47,346 nt of DNA from Chloroflexota bacterium (GTDB lineage Bacteria; Chloroflexota; Anaerolineae; UBA2200), in contig JAUWJD010000028.1 of NCBI GenBank assembly GCA_030607875.1, forward strand, positions 1 through 47,346. The letters are read 5' to 3'. The position numbers and the translations under genes are program-made. Within the stretch, counting starts at the first letter, position 1, and each line of letters opens with the position of its first letter. This document shows, in pieces, positions 26,990 through 35,725 of the stretch. Under the pieces are notes generated by a model. It worked only from the letters and a program-made list of their open reading frames with translations, was not told the DNA's origin and made no database searches.

Positions 26990-28192
26990 ATGCTGGGTAC
27001 AGAACAAGCCAGAGAGCGGGTCAAGGTTCTCTATGTGGAACCTGTAGGTGGGCACCGTGGTATGCACTACTATGACATTCCTCTCTGTCGGGCATTGGCA
27101 CAGCAGGGTTTGGAGTTGACATTCATTACCTGCGATGAAACGGAGGTTACTGACATCACAGGCTTTGCTGTTCAGCGCACCTTCTCCGGAATCTACGGAT
27201 CACGCCCCATGTGGTTGCGTGGTCTGAACTATGTCAGAGCATTGTTGGCCATCCTGTGCCTGGTGGTTTCCTACCGGCCAAGTATTGTTCATCTTCACTT
27301 CTTTCTGCTGCCACCAATGGACTGGCTTTTCTTGCGCGCTTTGAGAGCCATGGGGATAAAGGTCGTGACGACAGTGCACGACGTCATCCCTTTCGATGCT
27401 AAACCGTATCAGAGGCGGTTGTTCCGTGCGTTGTATAGCCTATCAGATAAGGTCATCGTGCATACAGAAGCGAGCAGGCAGGAATTGATTGACCTAATGG
27501 GGGTGACTTCTCACAAGGTGGCGGTTGTCGCTCACGGCATACCTTCGTATTTCACTGCGGTCAGGTCTGTGCCAAAGGCCGAGGCCAAGCGCGCCCTTGG
27601 TTTAGCACCAGAAGCAAAGGCCATCCTCTTCTTTGGACAGATCAAGCATGTCAAGGGGCTGGATGTGCTCATCCGCGCATTTGCCAGTGTGCAGAAGCAT
27701 CGTCCGGAGAGCTGGCTAGTCATCGCCGGCCCTCTCTGGAAGGATGACTTTGAACCCTATGCTAAACTGATCCGAGAGTTGGGCCTGCAGAAGAACGTTT
27801 TGATAGACTTGCGCTACGTTCCGGATGCGGAGGTGCCGGTCTACTTCCATGCAGCGGATGTAGTTGCCCTACCCTATTACCGGATATACCAGAGTGGAGT
27901 GCTGCTCATGGCACAGGCTTTCGGTCGCCCAGTTATTGCCAGTGCGGTTGGCGGCTTGGCTGAGGTCATTTGTGATGGCGAAACGGGCTGGCTGGTGCCA
28001 CCGGGTGATCATGCTGCGCTGGCGGGGGTCTTGCGTCGTGTCTTGGCTGATACCGAGTCAGCAGAGGCAGTGGGGCAAGAGGGGCGTCGGTGGGTGGAGG
28101 AGCAGTATGCCTGGCCTAAGCTGGCGGCGCAGATCAAAACGCTCTATTCTGGGGTTCTCGAGCAAACCTCGTCGAGTAGAGGAGTGTACTAG
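26990..28192 (+). CDS. GT4-family glycosyltransferase (GT-B fold)
   Basis: A 400-residue soluble protein. ATG 26990 lies 19 bases after the previous stop, and the upstream ribosome site is weak. N-terminal domain: GGHRGMHYYDIPLCRAL and TVHDVIPF. C-terminal donor domain: FGQIKHVKGLDVLIRAF (about residues 222-238), then SGVLLMAQAFGRPVIAS, GGLAEVI and GETGWLVPPGD. The usual E-x7-E pair is altered on its first side (Q-S-G-V in place of E-G-F-G), as in a known GT4 subgroup. It probably adds a sugar from a nucleotide donor to a lipid-linked acceptor in the cytoplasm. It is adjacent to, and in the same direction as, a second glycosyltransferase. Confidence 0.85.
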   Translation: MLGTEQARERVKVLYVEPVGGHRGMHYYDIPLCRALAQQGLELTFITCDETEVTDITGFAVQRTFSGIYGSRPMWLRGLNYVRALLAILCLVVSYRPSIVHLHFFLLPPMDWLFLRALRAMGIKVVTTVHDVIPFDAKPYQRRLFRALYSLSDKVIVHTEASRQELIDLMGVTSHKVAVVAHGIPSYFTAVRSVPKAEAKRALGLAPEAKAILFFGQIKHVKGLDVLIRAFASVQKHRPESWLVIAGPLWKDDFEPYAKLIRELGLQKNVLIDLRYVPDAEVPVYFHAADVVALPYYRIYQSGVLLMAQAFGRPVIASAVGGLAEVICDGETGWLVPPGDHAALAGVLRRVLADTESAEAVGQEGRRWVEEQYAWPKLAAQIKTLYSGVLEQTSSSRGVY

Positions 28193-28195
28193 CCT

Positions 28196-29296
28196 ATGCG
28201 CATCGCCATGATGGGTATGCGAGGTATCCCAGCCAGCTATAGCGGCTTTGAGACCTGTGTAGAGCAGTTGGGCCAGCGCCTGGTCGAACGAGGCCATCAG
28301 GTGGTTGTCTACTGCCGTTCGCACCACATTAAGTACGCCGATACCTACTACAAGGGGATGCGGTTGGTCAAGCTTCCGACAGTAACAAACAAGTACCTGG
28401 ATAGCATTGTGCATTCTTTTCTCTCTTCCATTCATGCTCTGACGCAACACTACGACATAGCTCTTTACTTCATCGCTGGCAACAGCCCGGTGACCTGGAT
28501 CCCTCGTCTGGTTGGCACCAAGCCCGTCCTAAATGTGGATGGGTTGGATTGGAAACGTGAGAAGTGGCCTACCTTTGCCAAGAAATACATTCAGTTTGCC
28601 GAATTCCTGGCCACAAAGTTGCCCAATGCCTACATCACCGACTCGCCGGTTGTCCAAAGGTACTACCGTGACCGCTTTGGCAGTGACCCTCCGGTTATCC
28701 CATATGGTTCGGAGGTAGAGATAGTAGCTCCGGGAGACACTTTGGCTCGCTTTGGCCTGGAGCCCCGCCGTTACGTTCTCTTTGTCGGGCGACTTGTGCC
28801 GGAGAATTGCGCCCATCATCTGGTAGAAGCTTTCCGAGGTCTGACAACCGATTTCCAGTGCGTCATTGTGGGAGACGCACCTTATGCCGAAAGGTATATT
28901 GCATCTCTCAAGGCCAGCGCTCAAGGTGATCCGCGAGTTGTCTTTACCGGCTATGTCTTTGGCAAAGGCTACTGCGAACTAGGCTCGAATGCTTATCTCT
29001 TCGTGGAGACGTCCAGTGTTGGTGGTACTCATCCGGCTCTAGTAGAGGCGATGGCTTTTGGCAACTGTGTCGTTGTCAATGATACCCCGCAGAACCTTGA
29101 GGCCATCAGTGGGGCAGGCTTTTGCTACGCCGGCGAGAGAGGGGGCGCCAGTTTGCGCGAGGTGTTGCAGCACCTGCTCAGCAATCCCGATGTGGTGCTT
29201 GAATGTCGCCAGAGAGCGAAGCAGCACGCGGCTGAACGCTATTCCTGGGAAGCAGTAACGACCCAGTATGAAGAGTTGTTTCGGACATTGACATAG
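28196..29296 (+). CDS. DUF1972/GT4-type glycosyltransferase
   Basis: A 366-residue protein beginning MRIAMMGMRGIPASYSGFET, the hallmark of the DUF1972 N-terminal domain found in rhamnosyl- and related transferases of capsule and S-layer glycan clusters. The C-terminal domain carries VLFVGRLVPENCAHHLVEAF, FTGYVFGKGY and SVGGTHPALVEAMAFGNCVV. It starts three bases after the previous stop and is the last gene of the glycan locus on this strand. Sugar specificity is unknown; rhamnose is a guess by family. Confidence 0.85.
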   Translation: MRIAMMGMRGIPASYSGFETCVEQLGQRLVERGHQVVVYCRSHHIKYADTYYKGMRLVKLPTVTNKYLDSIVHSFLSSIHALTQHYDIALYFIAGNSPVTWIPRLVGTKPVLNVDGLDWKREKWPTFAKKYIQFAEFLATKLPNAYITDSPVVQRYYRDRFGSDPPVIPYGSEVEIVAPGDTLARFGLEPRRYVLFVGRLVPENCAHHLVEAFRGLTTDFQCVIVGDAPYAERYIASLKASAQGDPRVVFTGYVFGKGYCELGSNAYLFVETSSVGGTHPALVEAMAFGNCVVVNDTPQNLEAISGAGFCYAGERGGASLREVLQHLLSNPDVVLECRQRAKQHAAERYSWEAVTTQYEELFRTLT

Positions 29297-29682
29297 TGGG
29301 AAACAGTGCCATGGAGTCTGCGACTAGCCGCACAGTAGCAGCCGATTCTGGTGCAACCAGCAGCTTAACATCGGCTGGCACGACTGCGAACAAATGTCTA
29401 TTGGTGTTATGCGGCGCGGATCTGGTTGGGGCCACTGTCGGCCTGAGACTGGCAGAGGCTCTACGTGAAGCTCTACCGTGCGTACGGACGTATTGACCCG
29501 CCAATGTGCTCCTGGTATAATGTGATCCGTTGCCCAACTTGTCCCTGGAGGAGGGATGGGCTGTATCACACCATCGACATCAGTTCGCTGGTGGCGTGTC
29601 TGGGAATGGCAGGGGGCCCAGTGGGTCTACCTGGGCGGACCTCGTACGCACTATGTCTCCCTACCATCGTGAAAGGAGCGCC
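29297..29682. other. Intergenic stretch before cassette copy 2
   Basis: About 390 bases. It holds the promoter at 29493-29521 and the leader of the next gene. A 66-codon frame at 29296-29496 has no ribosome site and no recognisable product. Nothing else is seen. Confidence 0.6.
29493..29521 (+). promoter_or_regulatory. Sigma-70-type promoter, near consensus
   Basis: TTGACC (29493-29498), a 17-base spacer and TATAAT (29516-29521). It lies 162 bases before the start of cassette copy 2 and is its likely promoter. Confidence 0.75.
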
Positions 29683-31656
29683 ATGACGGCAGTGAAACCC
29701 GATTCCAAAGTAGAGGGTTTGCGATCAGAGCGCCGTGGTGGGCGTAGTACTGGGATGGCCACTGCTCAGCAAGCCTTGTGGCTGGCTCTGGCCGTTCTTG
29801 TGCTGCTCTCTTTGGCTGCGTCCTGGCATATACTAAACGGGCGAGTCACCGCGGCGCTTCTTGACTCCGAGGCAGTGCAGGCTGCTCCTGTCAGGGCGCC
29901 TGTTCCGAACACCATGCCTCTCTCTCCTTTGCAGCGTTGTGGTTTCGTTGCTTTCCGTCTTAGCGGCATCGATGTTGCTGCACTGCACGGTGGGTTCTCC
30001 AAACTAGAGCACCGCGTACCGAAGAATTGGGAACGCAATCTGGGGCTTGACTTTTGCACAGTACTCCTGGAGGATACGCGGACTTTTGAGCTGCCTGACG
30101 CGCAGACGTACTACGCGGAGATCGAGCAGATGATCACCGAGACCCCAGGCCACCTGTGGTTCATCGGCAACGAACCGGAGAACCCTTGTCGCTTTGGCAC
30201 GTACTCTGGTGAATATGCTCAAAGGTACCACAAGCTCTACTACTTCATAAAAGAGCGCGATCCTACTGCGCAGGTGGGAATCGGGGGAGTGGTCTTGCCG
30301 TCGGAACTGCGCAGAAAATGGCTTGAACGCGTGCTGGATGCCTACCAGGCAAGGTACGGAGAACCTATGCCTGTGGATGTGTGGAACATCCACAACCTGC
30401 TGCTTTCCGAATGCCCAGGCGAATGCGGCTGTCCGCCTGATGGCCCGTGCGACGACGACCCCTACCTCTGCTGCAGCGGCGGCTATGTGCCGCGGGAGTT
30501 CTGGTGTCAGAAAGGGTGGTACTTCTCACAGGACGACCAGGCCAAGAGGGCCGATGTGTTCGAGGAACTCATTTGGGAGTTTCGACGCTGGATGGCCACG
30601 CGCGAAGAAGCGCGCGACAAACCGCTGATCGTCACGGAGATGGGAGTGTTCGCCTGGTACAGGGAAGCTGGGGGCAGGATGCCCCATGAATGGATCAACC
30701 AGTTCATGGCTGAGACCTTTGACTTTATGATGAACGCCACCGACCCAGAGATTGGCTATTCGGCAGACGACTATCATCTAGTACAACGCTGGTCCTGGTT
30801 CAAGCTGCGTGCGCGCGGTCCCACCGGAAAGGGAGCCAATGGTTCCCTGTTTGATCTCGATGGTCAGATCACCGACTTTGGGCTCAACTTTGCCAACTAT
30901 ACTGCCCGCTTCCTGCCGACATCGCCGACAACGATTTTCTTCCAGAAGGGCTGGACTGGCTACTCAGAAGACCCCGATACCACGCTGGCTCAGGGAGAAT
31001 CAAGACCGAATGCCTATTCGCTTTGGCTCGCGGCTGATAGGACCCAGAAAGCTCTGCTCCAGTTTGATTTGTCTATCCTGCCCACCAATGTGGAAGTTGT
31101 CTCCGCGACGTTGAGCCTGCGTTCTGGGGTACACCAGGGCGTCAGTGACATGACCGTGGACTGCTATGGCGTTACACGTCTCTGGTCGGTAGGCCAAGCC
31201 ACGTGGACCAACGCTACGGAGACGACTAGTTGGGAGGAGCCGGGATGCAGTGGTCCCAGCGACCGGGAGATGACACCTGCATCCAGCGTAGAGGTCACGG
31301 CAAACGGCACCCTGTACACCTGGGATGTGAGCGCCTTGGCCAGGCGCTGGGTGGCGGACCCTGGTACGAATCACGGCGTTGTACTAGAGGCGGCTGGGAG
31401 CAGTGCTAACGGATCGGGGTATTGGACTTTTCTCAGTTCGAACCAGGCAGAGGAGACTCGCCCTGGGGCTGAGTGGACGTACAGGGAGCGCCCCAAGCTC
31501 GAGCTTGTAGTGCGATTGACAGAGCCGACGCCAACGGCTACTGAGACGCCCACAGCCACGCAACTCCCGACTGAGACGCCCACAGCGACCGTAACGTGCA
31601 CGCCGACTGTGCCCTCATATACCATTCACCTACCGATCGTTCTCAAGAAGGGGTAA
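29683..31656 (+). CDS. Secreted GH-A-like domain plus DNRLRE domain plus stalk (cassette copy 2)
   Basis: A 657-residue protein. ATG 29683 is chosen for the AAAGGAG 5 bases upstream. A hydrophobic helix at about residues 31-47 serves as signal anchor. The GH-A-like domain has E164 in IGNEPENP (acid/base) and E319 in VTEMGV (nucleophile). It carries an unusual Cys-rich insertion (SECPGECGCPPDGPC and DDDPYLCCSGG) between them. A DNRLRE domain follows (about 415-605; YSLWLAADRTQKALLQFDLS, GYWTFLSSNQAE), then a short Thr/Pro stalk and the terminal IHLPIVLKKG. It is the full-length relative of the truncated gene at the left edge, with a much shorter stalk. It lies two bases before the next gene. 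Confidence 0.8.
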   Translation: MTAVKPDSKVEGLRSERRGGRSTGMATAQQALWLALAVLVLLSLAASWHILNGRVTAALLDSEAVQAAPVRAPVPNTMPLSPLQRCGFVAFRLSGIDVAALHGGFSKLEHRVPKNWERNLGLDFCTVLLEDTRTFELPDAQTYYAEIEQMITETPGHLWFIGNEPENPCRFGTYSGEYAQRYHKLYYFIKERDPTAQVGIGGVVLPSELRRKWLERVLDAYQARYGEPMPVDVWNIHNLLLSECPGECGCPPDGPCDDDPYLCCSGGYVPREFWCQKGWYFSQDDQAKRADVFEELIWEFRRWMATREEARDKPLIVTEMGVFAWYREAGGRMPHEWINQFMAETFDFMMNATDPEIGYSADDYHLVQRWSWFKLRARGPTGKGANGSLFDLDGQITDFGLNFANYTARFLPTSPTTIFFQKGWTGYSEDPDTTLAQGESRPNAYSLWLAADRTQKALLQFDLSILPTNVEVVSATLSLRSGVHQGVSDMTVDCYGVTRLWSVGQATWTNATETTSWEEPGCSGPSDREMTPASSVEVTANGTLYTWDVSALARRWVADPGTNHGVVLEAAGSSANGSGYWTFLSSNQAEETRPGAEWTYRERPKLELVVRLTEPTPTATETPTATQLPTETPTATVTCTPTVPSYTIHLPIVLKKG

Positions 31657-31658
31657 AC

Positions 31659-32888
31659 ATGTTGGTCGTGCTCAAGCGCTGTCGAGGGCTATGCAGTATC
31701 TTTGTTGCTGTGTGCGCTTTGGTTGCGCTGCTGTGGATATTGGGCAACCACGGTGCCAGCGTGGCGGTACGTGCGGAACGGGCTCAACCCACGCCCTTCA
31801 CGGCGGAGTACTACACAGCGGTCAACGAGCGTTTTGGGCTTGGTCTGAATACTCATGTTTGGCTTTCGGATGATGGGGAACGTCGCCGGGCGCTGATTAC
31901 CGACTATGATGTGGGTGCGTTGCACGCCGGCTGGTACTCGGACTGGGGGACAAACATCGCCCCGCTGCGTCCCGATGGGATTGAGTACGCGCAGTTGATC
32001 CTGATCAAATCCAAGCACTATCCTACGAGCACCTTGGAGCTGACCAGTACTGTGGCCGCGAATCCTGGAGCTCTCTGGCTCATCGGCAATGAACCGGAAG
32101 GCAGAACCAAGCAGGGCAACCGCACACCGAGTGAGTATGCCGAGATCTATCACCACGTGTACACGCTCATTAGAGGGCTTGACTCCACAGCGCAGATTGC
32201 CATCGGCGGCGTGATTGAGCCTACGCCCTTGCGCTTGCAGTGGCTGGAGATGGTATTGCGTGAGTATGAGAACCGCTATGGCGAAGCGATGCCAGTGGAT
32301 GTCTGGAACATCCACGTGCAAATCCTGCCGGAGAAGGCGGGGGGGTGGGGTGCCGAGATCCCAGCCGGTTTGGATGCCACCGAAGGCGAGTTGTACAACT
32401 TCTCGATCGAGACTGGTTACTACGACAATGCAAACCCGGAGATCTTTCGGCAACTGGTCACAGGGTTTCGTCAGTGGATGAAAGCCCAGGGCTTTCAGAA
32501 CAAGCCCTTGATAATCACTGAATACGGGGTGCTGCTACCTTCCACCTACATCGGATACGGGGATGGATATGGGGACGAAAGCTTCGGTGACCAGGTGCTG
32601 ATTGATTTCATGCGTGAGACTTTCAGTTTCTTGGTGAGTGCCAAGGATGCGGATCTCGGCCATCCAGCCGATGACAACCGTCTGGTACAGCAGTGGCTGT
32701 GGTTCAGCCTGAACACTCAGCCGTATGATCCGGCCACAGGCCGCGGGTACAACGGTTCGCTGTTCTTGCATTCGGATCCGGCGCAAATCACCAAGTTCGG
32801 TGTGGCTTTCCGTGAGTACATGCACACCTTGTTGGGCTATCCCCGGATCCTGTTGCCCTTGATGATGAGGAGTGTCTCTCCTGGCTAA
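31659..32888 (+). CDS. Secreted clan GH-A-like glycoside hydrolase (cassette copy 2)
   Basis: A 409-residue protein. ATG 31659 follows GAAGGGG and lies two bases after the previous stop. Signal or anchor helix at about residues 12-31. E145 in IGNEPEG and E288 in ITEYGV are the likely catalytic pair. It resembles the protein at 817-2052 throughout (RFTAEYY/PFTAEYY, GWYSDWGT, PMPVDVWNIHVQIL and FREYMH). It lacks the Cys-rich insertion of the preceding gene. Substrate unknown; secretion and cassette context suggest a surface or environmental glycan. Confidence 0.75.
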   Translation: MLVVLKRCRGLCSIFVAVCALVALLWILGNHGASVAVRAERAQPTPFTAEYYTAVNERFGLGLNTHVWLSDDGERRRALITDYDVGALHAGWYSDWGTNIAPLRPDGIEYAQLILIKSKHYPTSTLELTSTVAANPGALWLIGNEPEGRTKQGNRTPSEYAEIYHHVYTLIRGLDSTAQIAIGGVIEPTPLRLQWLEMVLREYENRYGEAMPVDVWNIHVQILPEKAGGWGAEIPAGLDATEGELYNFSIETGYYDNANPEIFRQLVTGFRQWMKAQGFQNKPLIITEYGVLLPSTYIGYGDGYGDESFGDQVLIDFMRETFSFLVSAKDADLGHPADDNRLVQQWLWFSLNTQPYDPATGRGYNGSLFLHSDPAQITKFGVAFREYMHTLLGYPRILLPLMMRSVSPG

Positions 32889-32919
32889 GCAGAACTTGCT
32901 GAAGGACTCAAACTTGCCC

Positions 32920-34866
32920 ATGTCTACACAAGACGCAGAGAGAAGAAAACACTTGCGCAACCTCTTGCTGGCGGCCCTGCTGCTGGTGTTGCTTGCCCTG
33001 CTAGTCAAAGGGGCGCTAGTGGGTAGGCACGTGGATGCACTCTGGAGACACGGGACACAGTTGAGGGGTCTTGCACGGAATCCCGGGGCGTTGCTCAACG
33101 AAGGAGCGCCAGCACAGATCAAAGCCCTTTTGGCAGGTATTGAACAGGCGCTGCGAGGCCTGCGTGCAGAATTGCAGCCCGTCTTGAGACCCCTCTGGCT
33201 TCCCTGGCGAGCCGCACGAGAGAACCTGCTGGCAGCCGATGAGCTTCTGCGGGTGGGCACGGAACTCACGCAGGCGGGGCAAGTAGCCAGTACGGGATTG
33301 GAACCCATTGTGAGTGCGATGACAGCGCCACCGACGTCCGAGGAGGCCCAGGAGACGCAGGAGATGAGCAAAGCCCTGTTCGCAGGGTTGGTAGATGCGC
33401 GTCCATACTTTGACGAGGCCGCGCAGCAGGTTGACCCCTTGTGTGGGGACATTGCTGCCTTAGCGCTAGGCAATCTTTGGGCACCGTTGGACACGGTCAT
33501 GCCCACTCTCGAATACTATCTTCGGCTGGGCCATGCGGCCCTTCAGGCAGCCGCCGCTGCTCCCACATTGCTCGGAGAGACCCATCCCACGACCTACATG
33601 ATCCTGATTCAAAACAGTGATGAATTGCGGCCCACTGGCGGATTCATCACTGGTATAGGGCTGGTAACCGTGGAGCAAGGAAAGATCAGTCAACTGAGTA
33701 TCATGGATAGCTACGACGTTGACAACTTTACGGTAGATCATCCCTATGCCCCCGAGCCCATGCAGCGTTACATGAACATCTTTCTGTGGGTGACCCGCGA
33801 CGGCAACTGGTCGCCTGATTTTCCCACTGCAGCGCAAGCCGTCAAAGATCTCTACCATCTGGAGAACTCGACGCCGATCAGCGGCATGTTGGCCCTGGAT
33901 ATGTATGCTCTGCAAGCACTACTGGAAGCTGTTGGGCCTGTGCAGGTGTGGAGGTACAAAGAGAGCATAGATGGGGACAATGTTTTGGAAAAGTTGCGGG
34001 AACACTGGGCGCCAGAGCTGCCGGAGAGGCTGAGTGATTCGCCTGAGTGGCGCAAGAGAAGGTGGCTTCGAGCCCACCGCAAGGATTTCATGACCACGCT
34101 TGGGCGTAAACTCATGAAGAAGATCCAGGCGCAGAGTCAGCCGGCACGGTTGGTCAAGCTGCTGCGGGCCTTGAGGCAGGCCATGGACGAGAAGCATATT
34201 CTGCTGTACTTTCACGAACCCGCTGCGCAAGAGTTGCTAGCCGCAGGTGGATGGGACGGCACAGTAGGACGCAATCCCGGAGGAGACTATCTCCTGGCAC
34301 TTGATACGAACATGGGGTACAATAAGGTCAATCTCAATGTTGAGAAATCGATAGAGTACGATGTCACCCTTGGTAATGACACCGCTCCGCTGGCTGCCTT
34401 GACTATCACCTATCACAATCACAGCCCCGCACAGGCGACCTGTGAGCATACTACCGGCATAACCCGCACTTATGAGCAGAGGGCACAGGGCTGCTATTGG
34501 AACTACCTGCGGGTCTACGTGCCACCCGGCAGCCAGTTGCTTGCTGTTGAGGGCATCACCGAGACAGAAACGCTGACGAACCAGCACGGGAAGACGGTCT
34601 TTGCCTCCTTTATGGTCGTGGCGGGAGGTGAAACTCGAGTGGTTCGTTTCAAGTACCGCCTCCCTTATGGATTTGAGGATGAGTACAGCCTGCTGGTGCA
34701 GAAGCAGGCAGGGACAGATGCTGTGCCGCTGGCAGTGCAGATCGCTCTTCCACCAGGCGTTCGGGCCTCGTCAGTCGACCCCAAGCCGCAAAATGAGGTG
34801 CGCGGGCTTCTGTCGTATGATCTGGATCTGCGTCAGGATCGTTCTCTGCTCATAGAGTTCCGTTAG
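32920..34866 (+). CDS. DUF4012 family membrane-anchored protein (cassette copy 2)
   Basis: A 648-residue protein. ATG 32920 is chosen because its MSTQDAERRKHLRNLLL start aligns with the start of the copy-1 protein; a GTG at 32872 would overlap the previous gene by 17 bases. One helix at about residues 14-33, then the extracytoplasmic region with NSDELRPTGGFITGIG and DGNWSPDFPTAA. The C-terminal half is close to copy 1 (GCYWNYLR, YVPPGSQLL, LVQKQAGTDAVPL). Function of the family is unknown. In copy 1 this gene overlaps the stalk gene; here they are separated by repeat A4. Confidence 0.85.
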   Translation: MSTQDAERRKHLRNLLLAALLLVLLALLVKGALVGRHVDALWRHGTQLRGLARNPGALLNEGAPAQIKALLAGIEQALRGLRAELQPVLRPLWLPWRAARENLLAADELLRVGTELTQAGQVASTGLEPIVSAMTAPPTSEEAQETQEMSKALFAGLVDARPYFDEAAQQVDPLCGDIAALALGNLWAPLDTVMPTLEYYLRLGHAALQAAAAAPTLLGETHPTTYMILIQNSDELRPTGGFITGIGLVTVEQGKISQLSIMDSYDVDNFTVDHPYAPEPMQRYMNIFLWVTRDGNWSPDFPTAAQAVKDLYHLENSTPISGMLALDMYALQALLEAVGPVQVWRYKESIDGDNVLEKLREHWAPELPERLSDSPEWRKRRWLRAHRKDFMTTLGRKLMKKIQAQSQPARLVKLLRALRQAMDEKHILLYFHEPAAQELLAAGGWDGTVGRNPGGDYLLALDTNMGYNKVNLNVEKSIEYDVTLGNDTAPLAALTITYHNHSPAQATCEHTTGITRTYEQRAQGCYWNYLRVYVPPGSQLLAVEGITETETLTNQHGKTVFASFMVVAGGETRVVRFKYRLPYGFEDEYSLLVQKQAGTDAVPLAVQIALPPGVRASSVDPKPQNEVRGLLSYDLDLRQDRSLLIEFR

Positions 34867-34868
34867 AG

Positions 34869-35116
34869 AACTGCGTAATCGCTAAACTCAAGTAGCCGTT
34901 TTCATATCGTTCATCCCGGCATCAGTTGGCCGGGACGGCAACACTTGCACTTGCGCCGGAGCGCAGCGCAGGCCGTCTCGCCCTCGCGCAGCATCTCCGG
35001 AGCCTGCGACGGATGGCGGCGGGCCGTTCGTCCCCGCTTGACGGGGGCTCCCGGCCCGAACGGGGTGCAAGTGTCTGACCAAAGAGGTTTAGCCACCTTT
35101 GGTGCACGAAGCAGCA
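34869..35116 (+). repeat. Palindromic repeat family A, copy A4 (inserted in cassette copy 2)
   Basis: About 248 bases from AACTGCGTAATCG to the shared right end AGCCACCTTTGGTGCACGAA-GCAGCAG. It holds inner inverted repeats (GGCCGGGACGG; CGTCCCCGCTTGACGGGG). It fills the space between the DUF4012 and stalk genes, which overlap by 11 bases in cassette copy 1. The right end again abuts the ribosome site (AGAAGGAG) of the next gene. Confidence 0.65.
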
Positions 35117-35130
35117 GAAGGAGTGTGCGG

Positions 35131-35724
35131 ATGAAATCTCGTATGGCATTGTCTCTCGTAATCCTGGCTGTGCTCTTGGCACTGTCGTTTGGGTCGGAGT
35201 CTTGGGCGATGCCCAGTCAGAATCGGTTTCGCCAAACTGTGCCGCTTCCGACACCGTCGAACACCCCGCTCCCGCCGACTGCCACCACTGTACCGCCAAC
35301 CAATACACCTGTCCCGCCGACGTCAACTCCGCCTGTAGACACGCCGGTGCCGCCGACCGCTGTTCCGTCCACAGGTACAGCCATCCAACCGACAGCCAGC
35401 CCGCCAACAGGTACAACCGTGCTTCCAACAGCGACCTCAACCGCGGTTCCACCCACAGCAACTCCGCTCCCGCCGACTGCAACCGTCATGCTGGTGCCAC
35501 CGACCGAGACACCTACACTGACTCCCGTCCCACCTACGGCCACCGCTGTGCCGCCCAGTCCTACCACTGCGCCGCCGACGGCTACGGCAGTGCCTCCTAC
35601 GGCAACGCCTGCACCTGTTGTGGGGCGAGAGAGTCTGTCCACCGGCGTGCCCGTTGGCCTGGGCATTGCTCTGCTGGTCATCGTAGCTGTGGTCTATTTC
35701 TTGGTGGTGCGCAAGAAGGGGTAG
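35131..35724 (+). CDS. Thr/Pro-rich stalk protein with C-terminal membrane anchor (copy 2)
   Basis: A 197-residue protein. ATG 35131 follows AGAAGGAG; open frame before it runs through repeat A4. Signal peptide (MALSLVILAVLLALSFGSES, then WA), a stalk of PPT/PTA units, then VGLGIALLVIVAVVYFLVV and RKKG. The first third of the stalk differs from copy 1, but the last ~60 codons are almost the same in DNA as well as protein. No binding or catalytic domain is seen. Confidence 0.8.
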   Translation: MKSRMALSLVILAVLLALSFGSESWAMPSQNRFRQTVPLPTPSNTPLPPTATTVPPTNTPVPPTSTPPVDTPVPPTAVPSTGTAIQPTASPPTGTTVLPTATSTAVPPTATPLPPTATVMLVPPTETPTLTPVPPTATAVPPSPTTAPPTATAVPPTATPAPVVGRESLSTGVPVGLGIALLVIVAVVYFLVVRKKG

Positions 35725-35725
35725 G

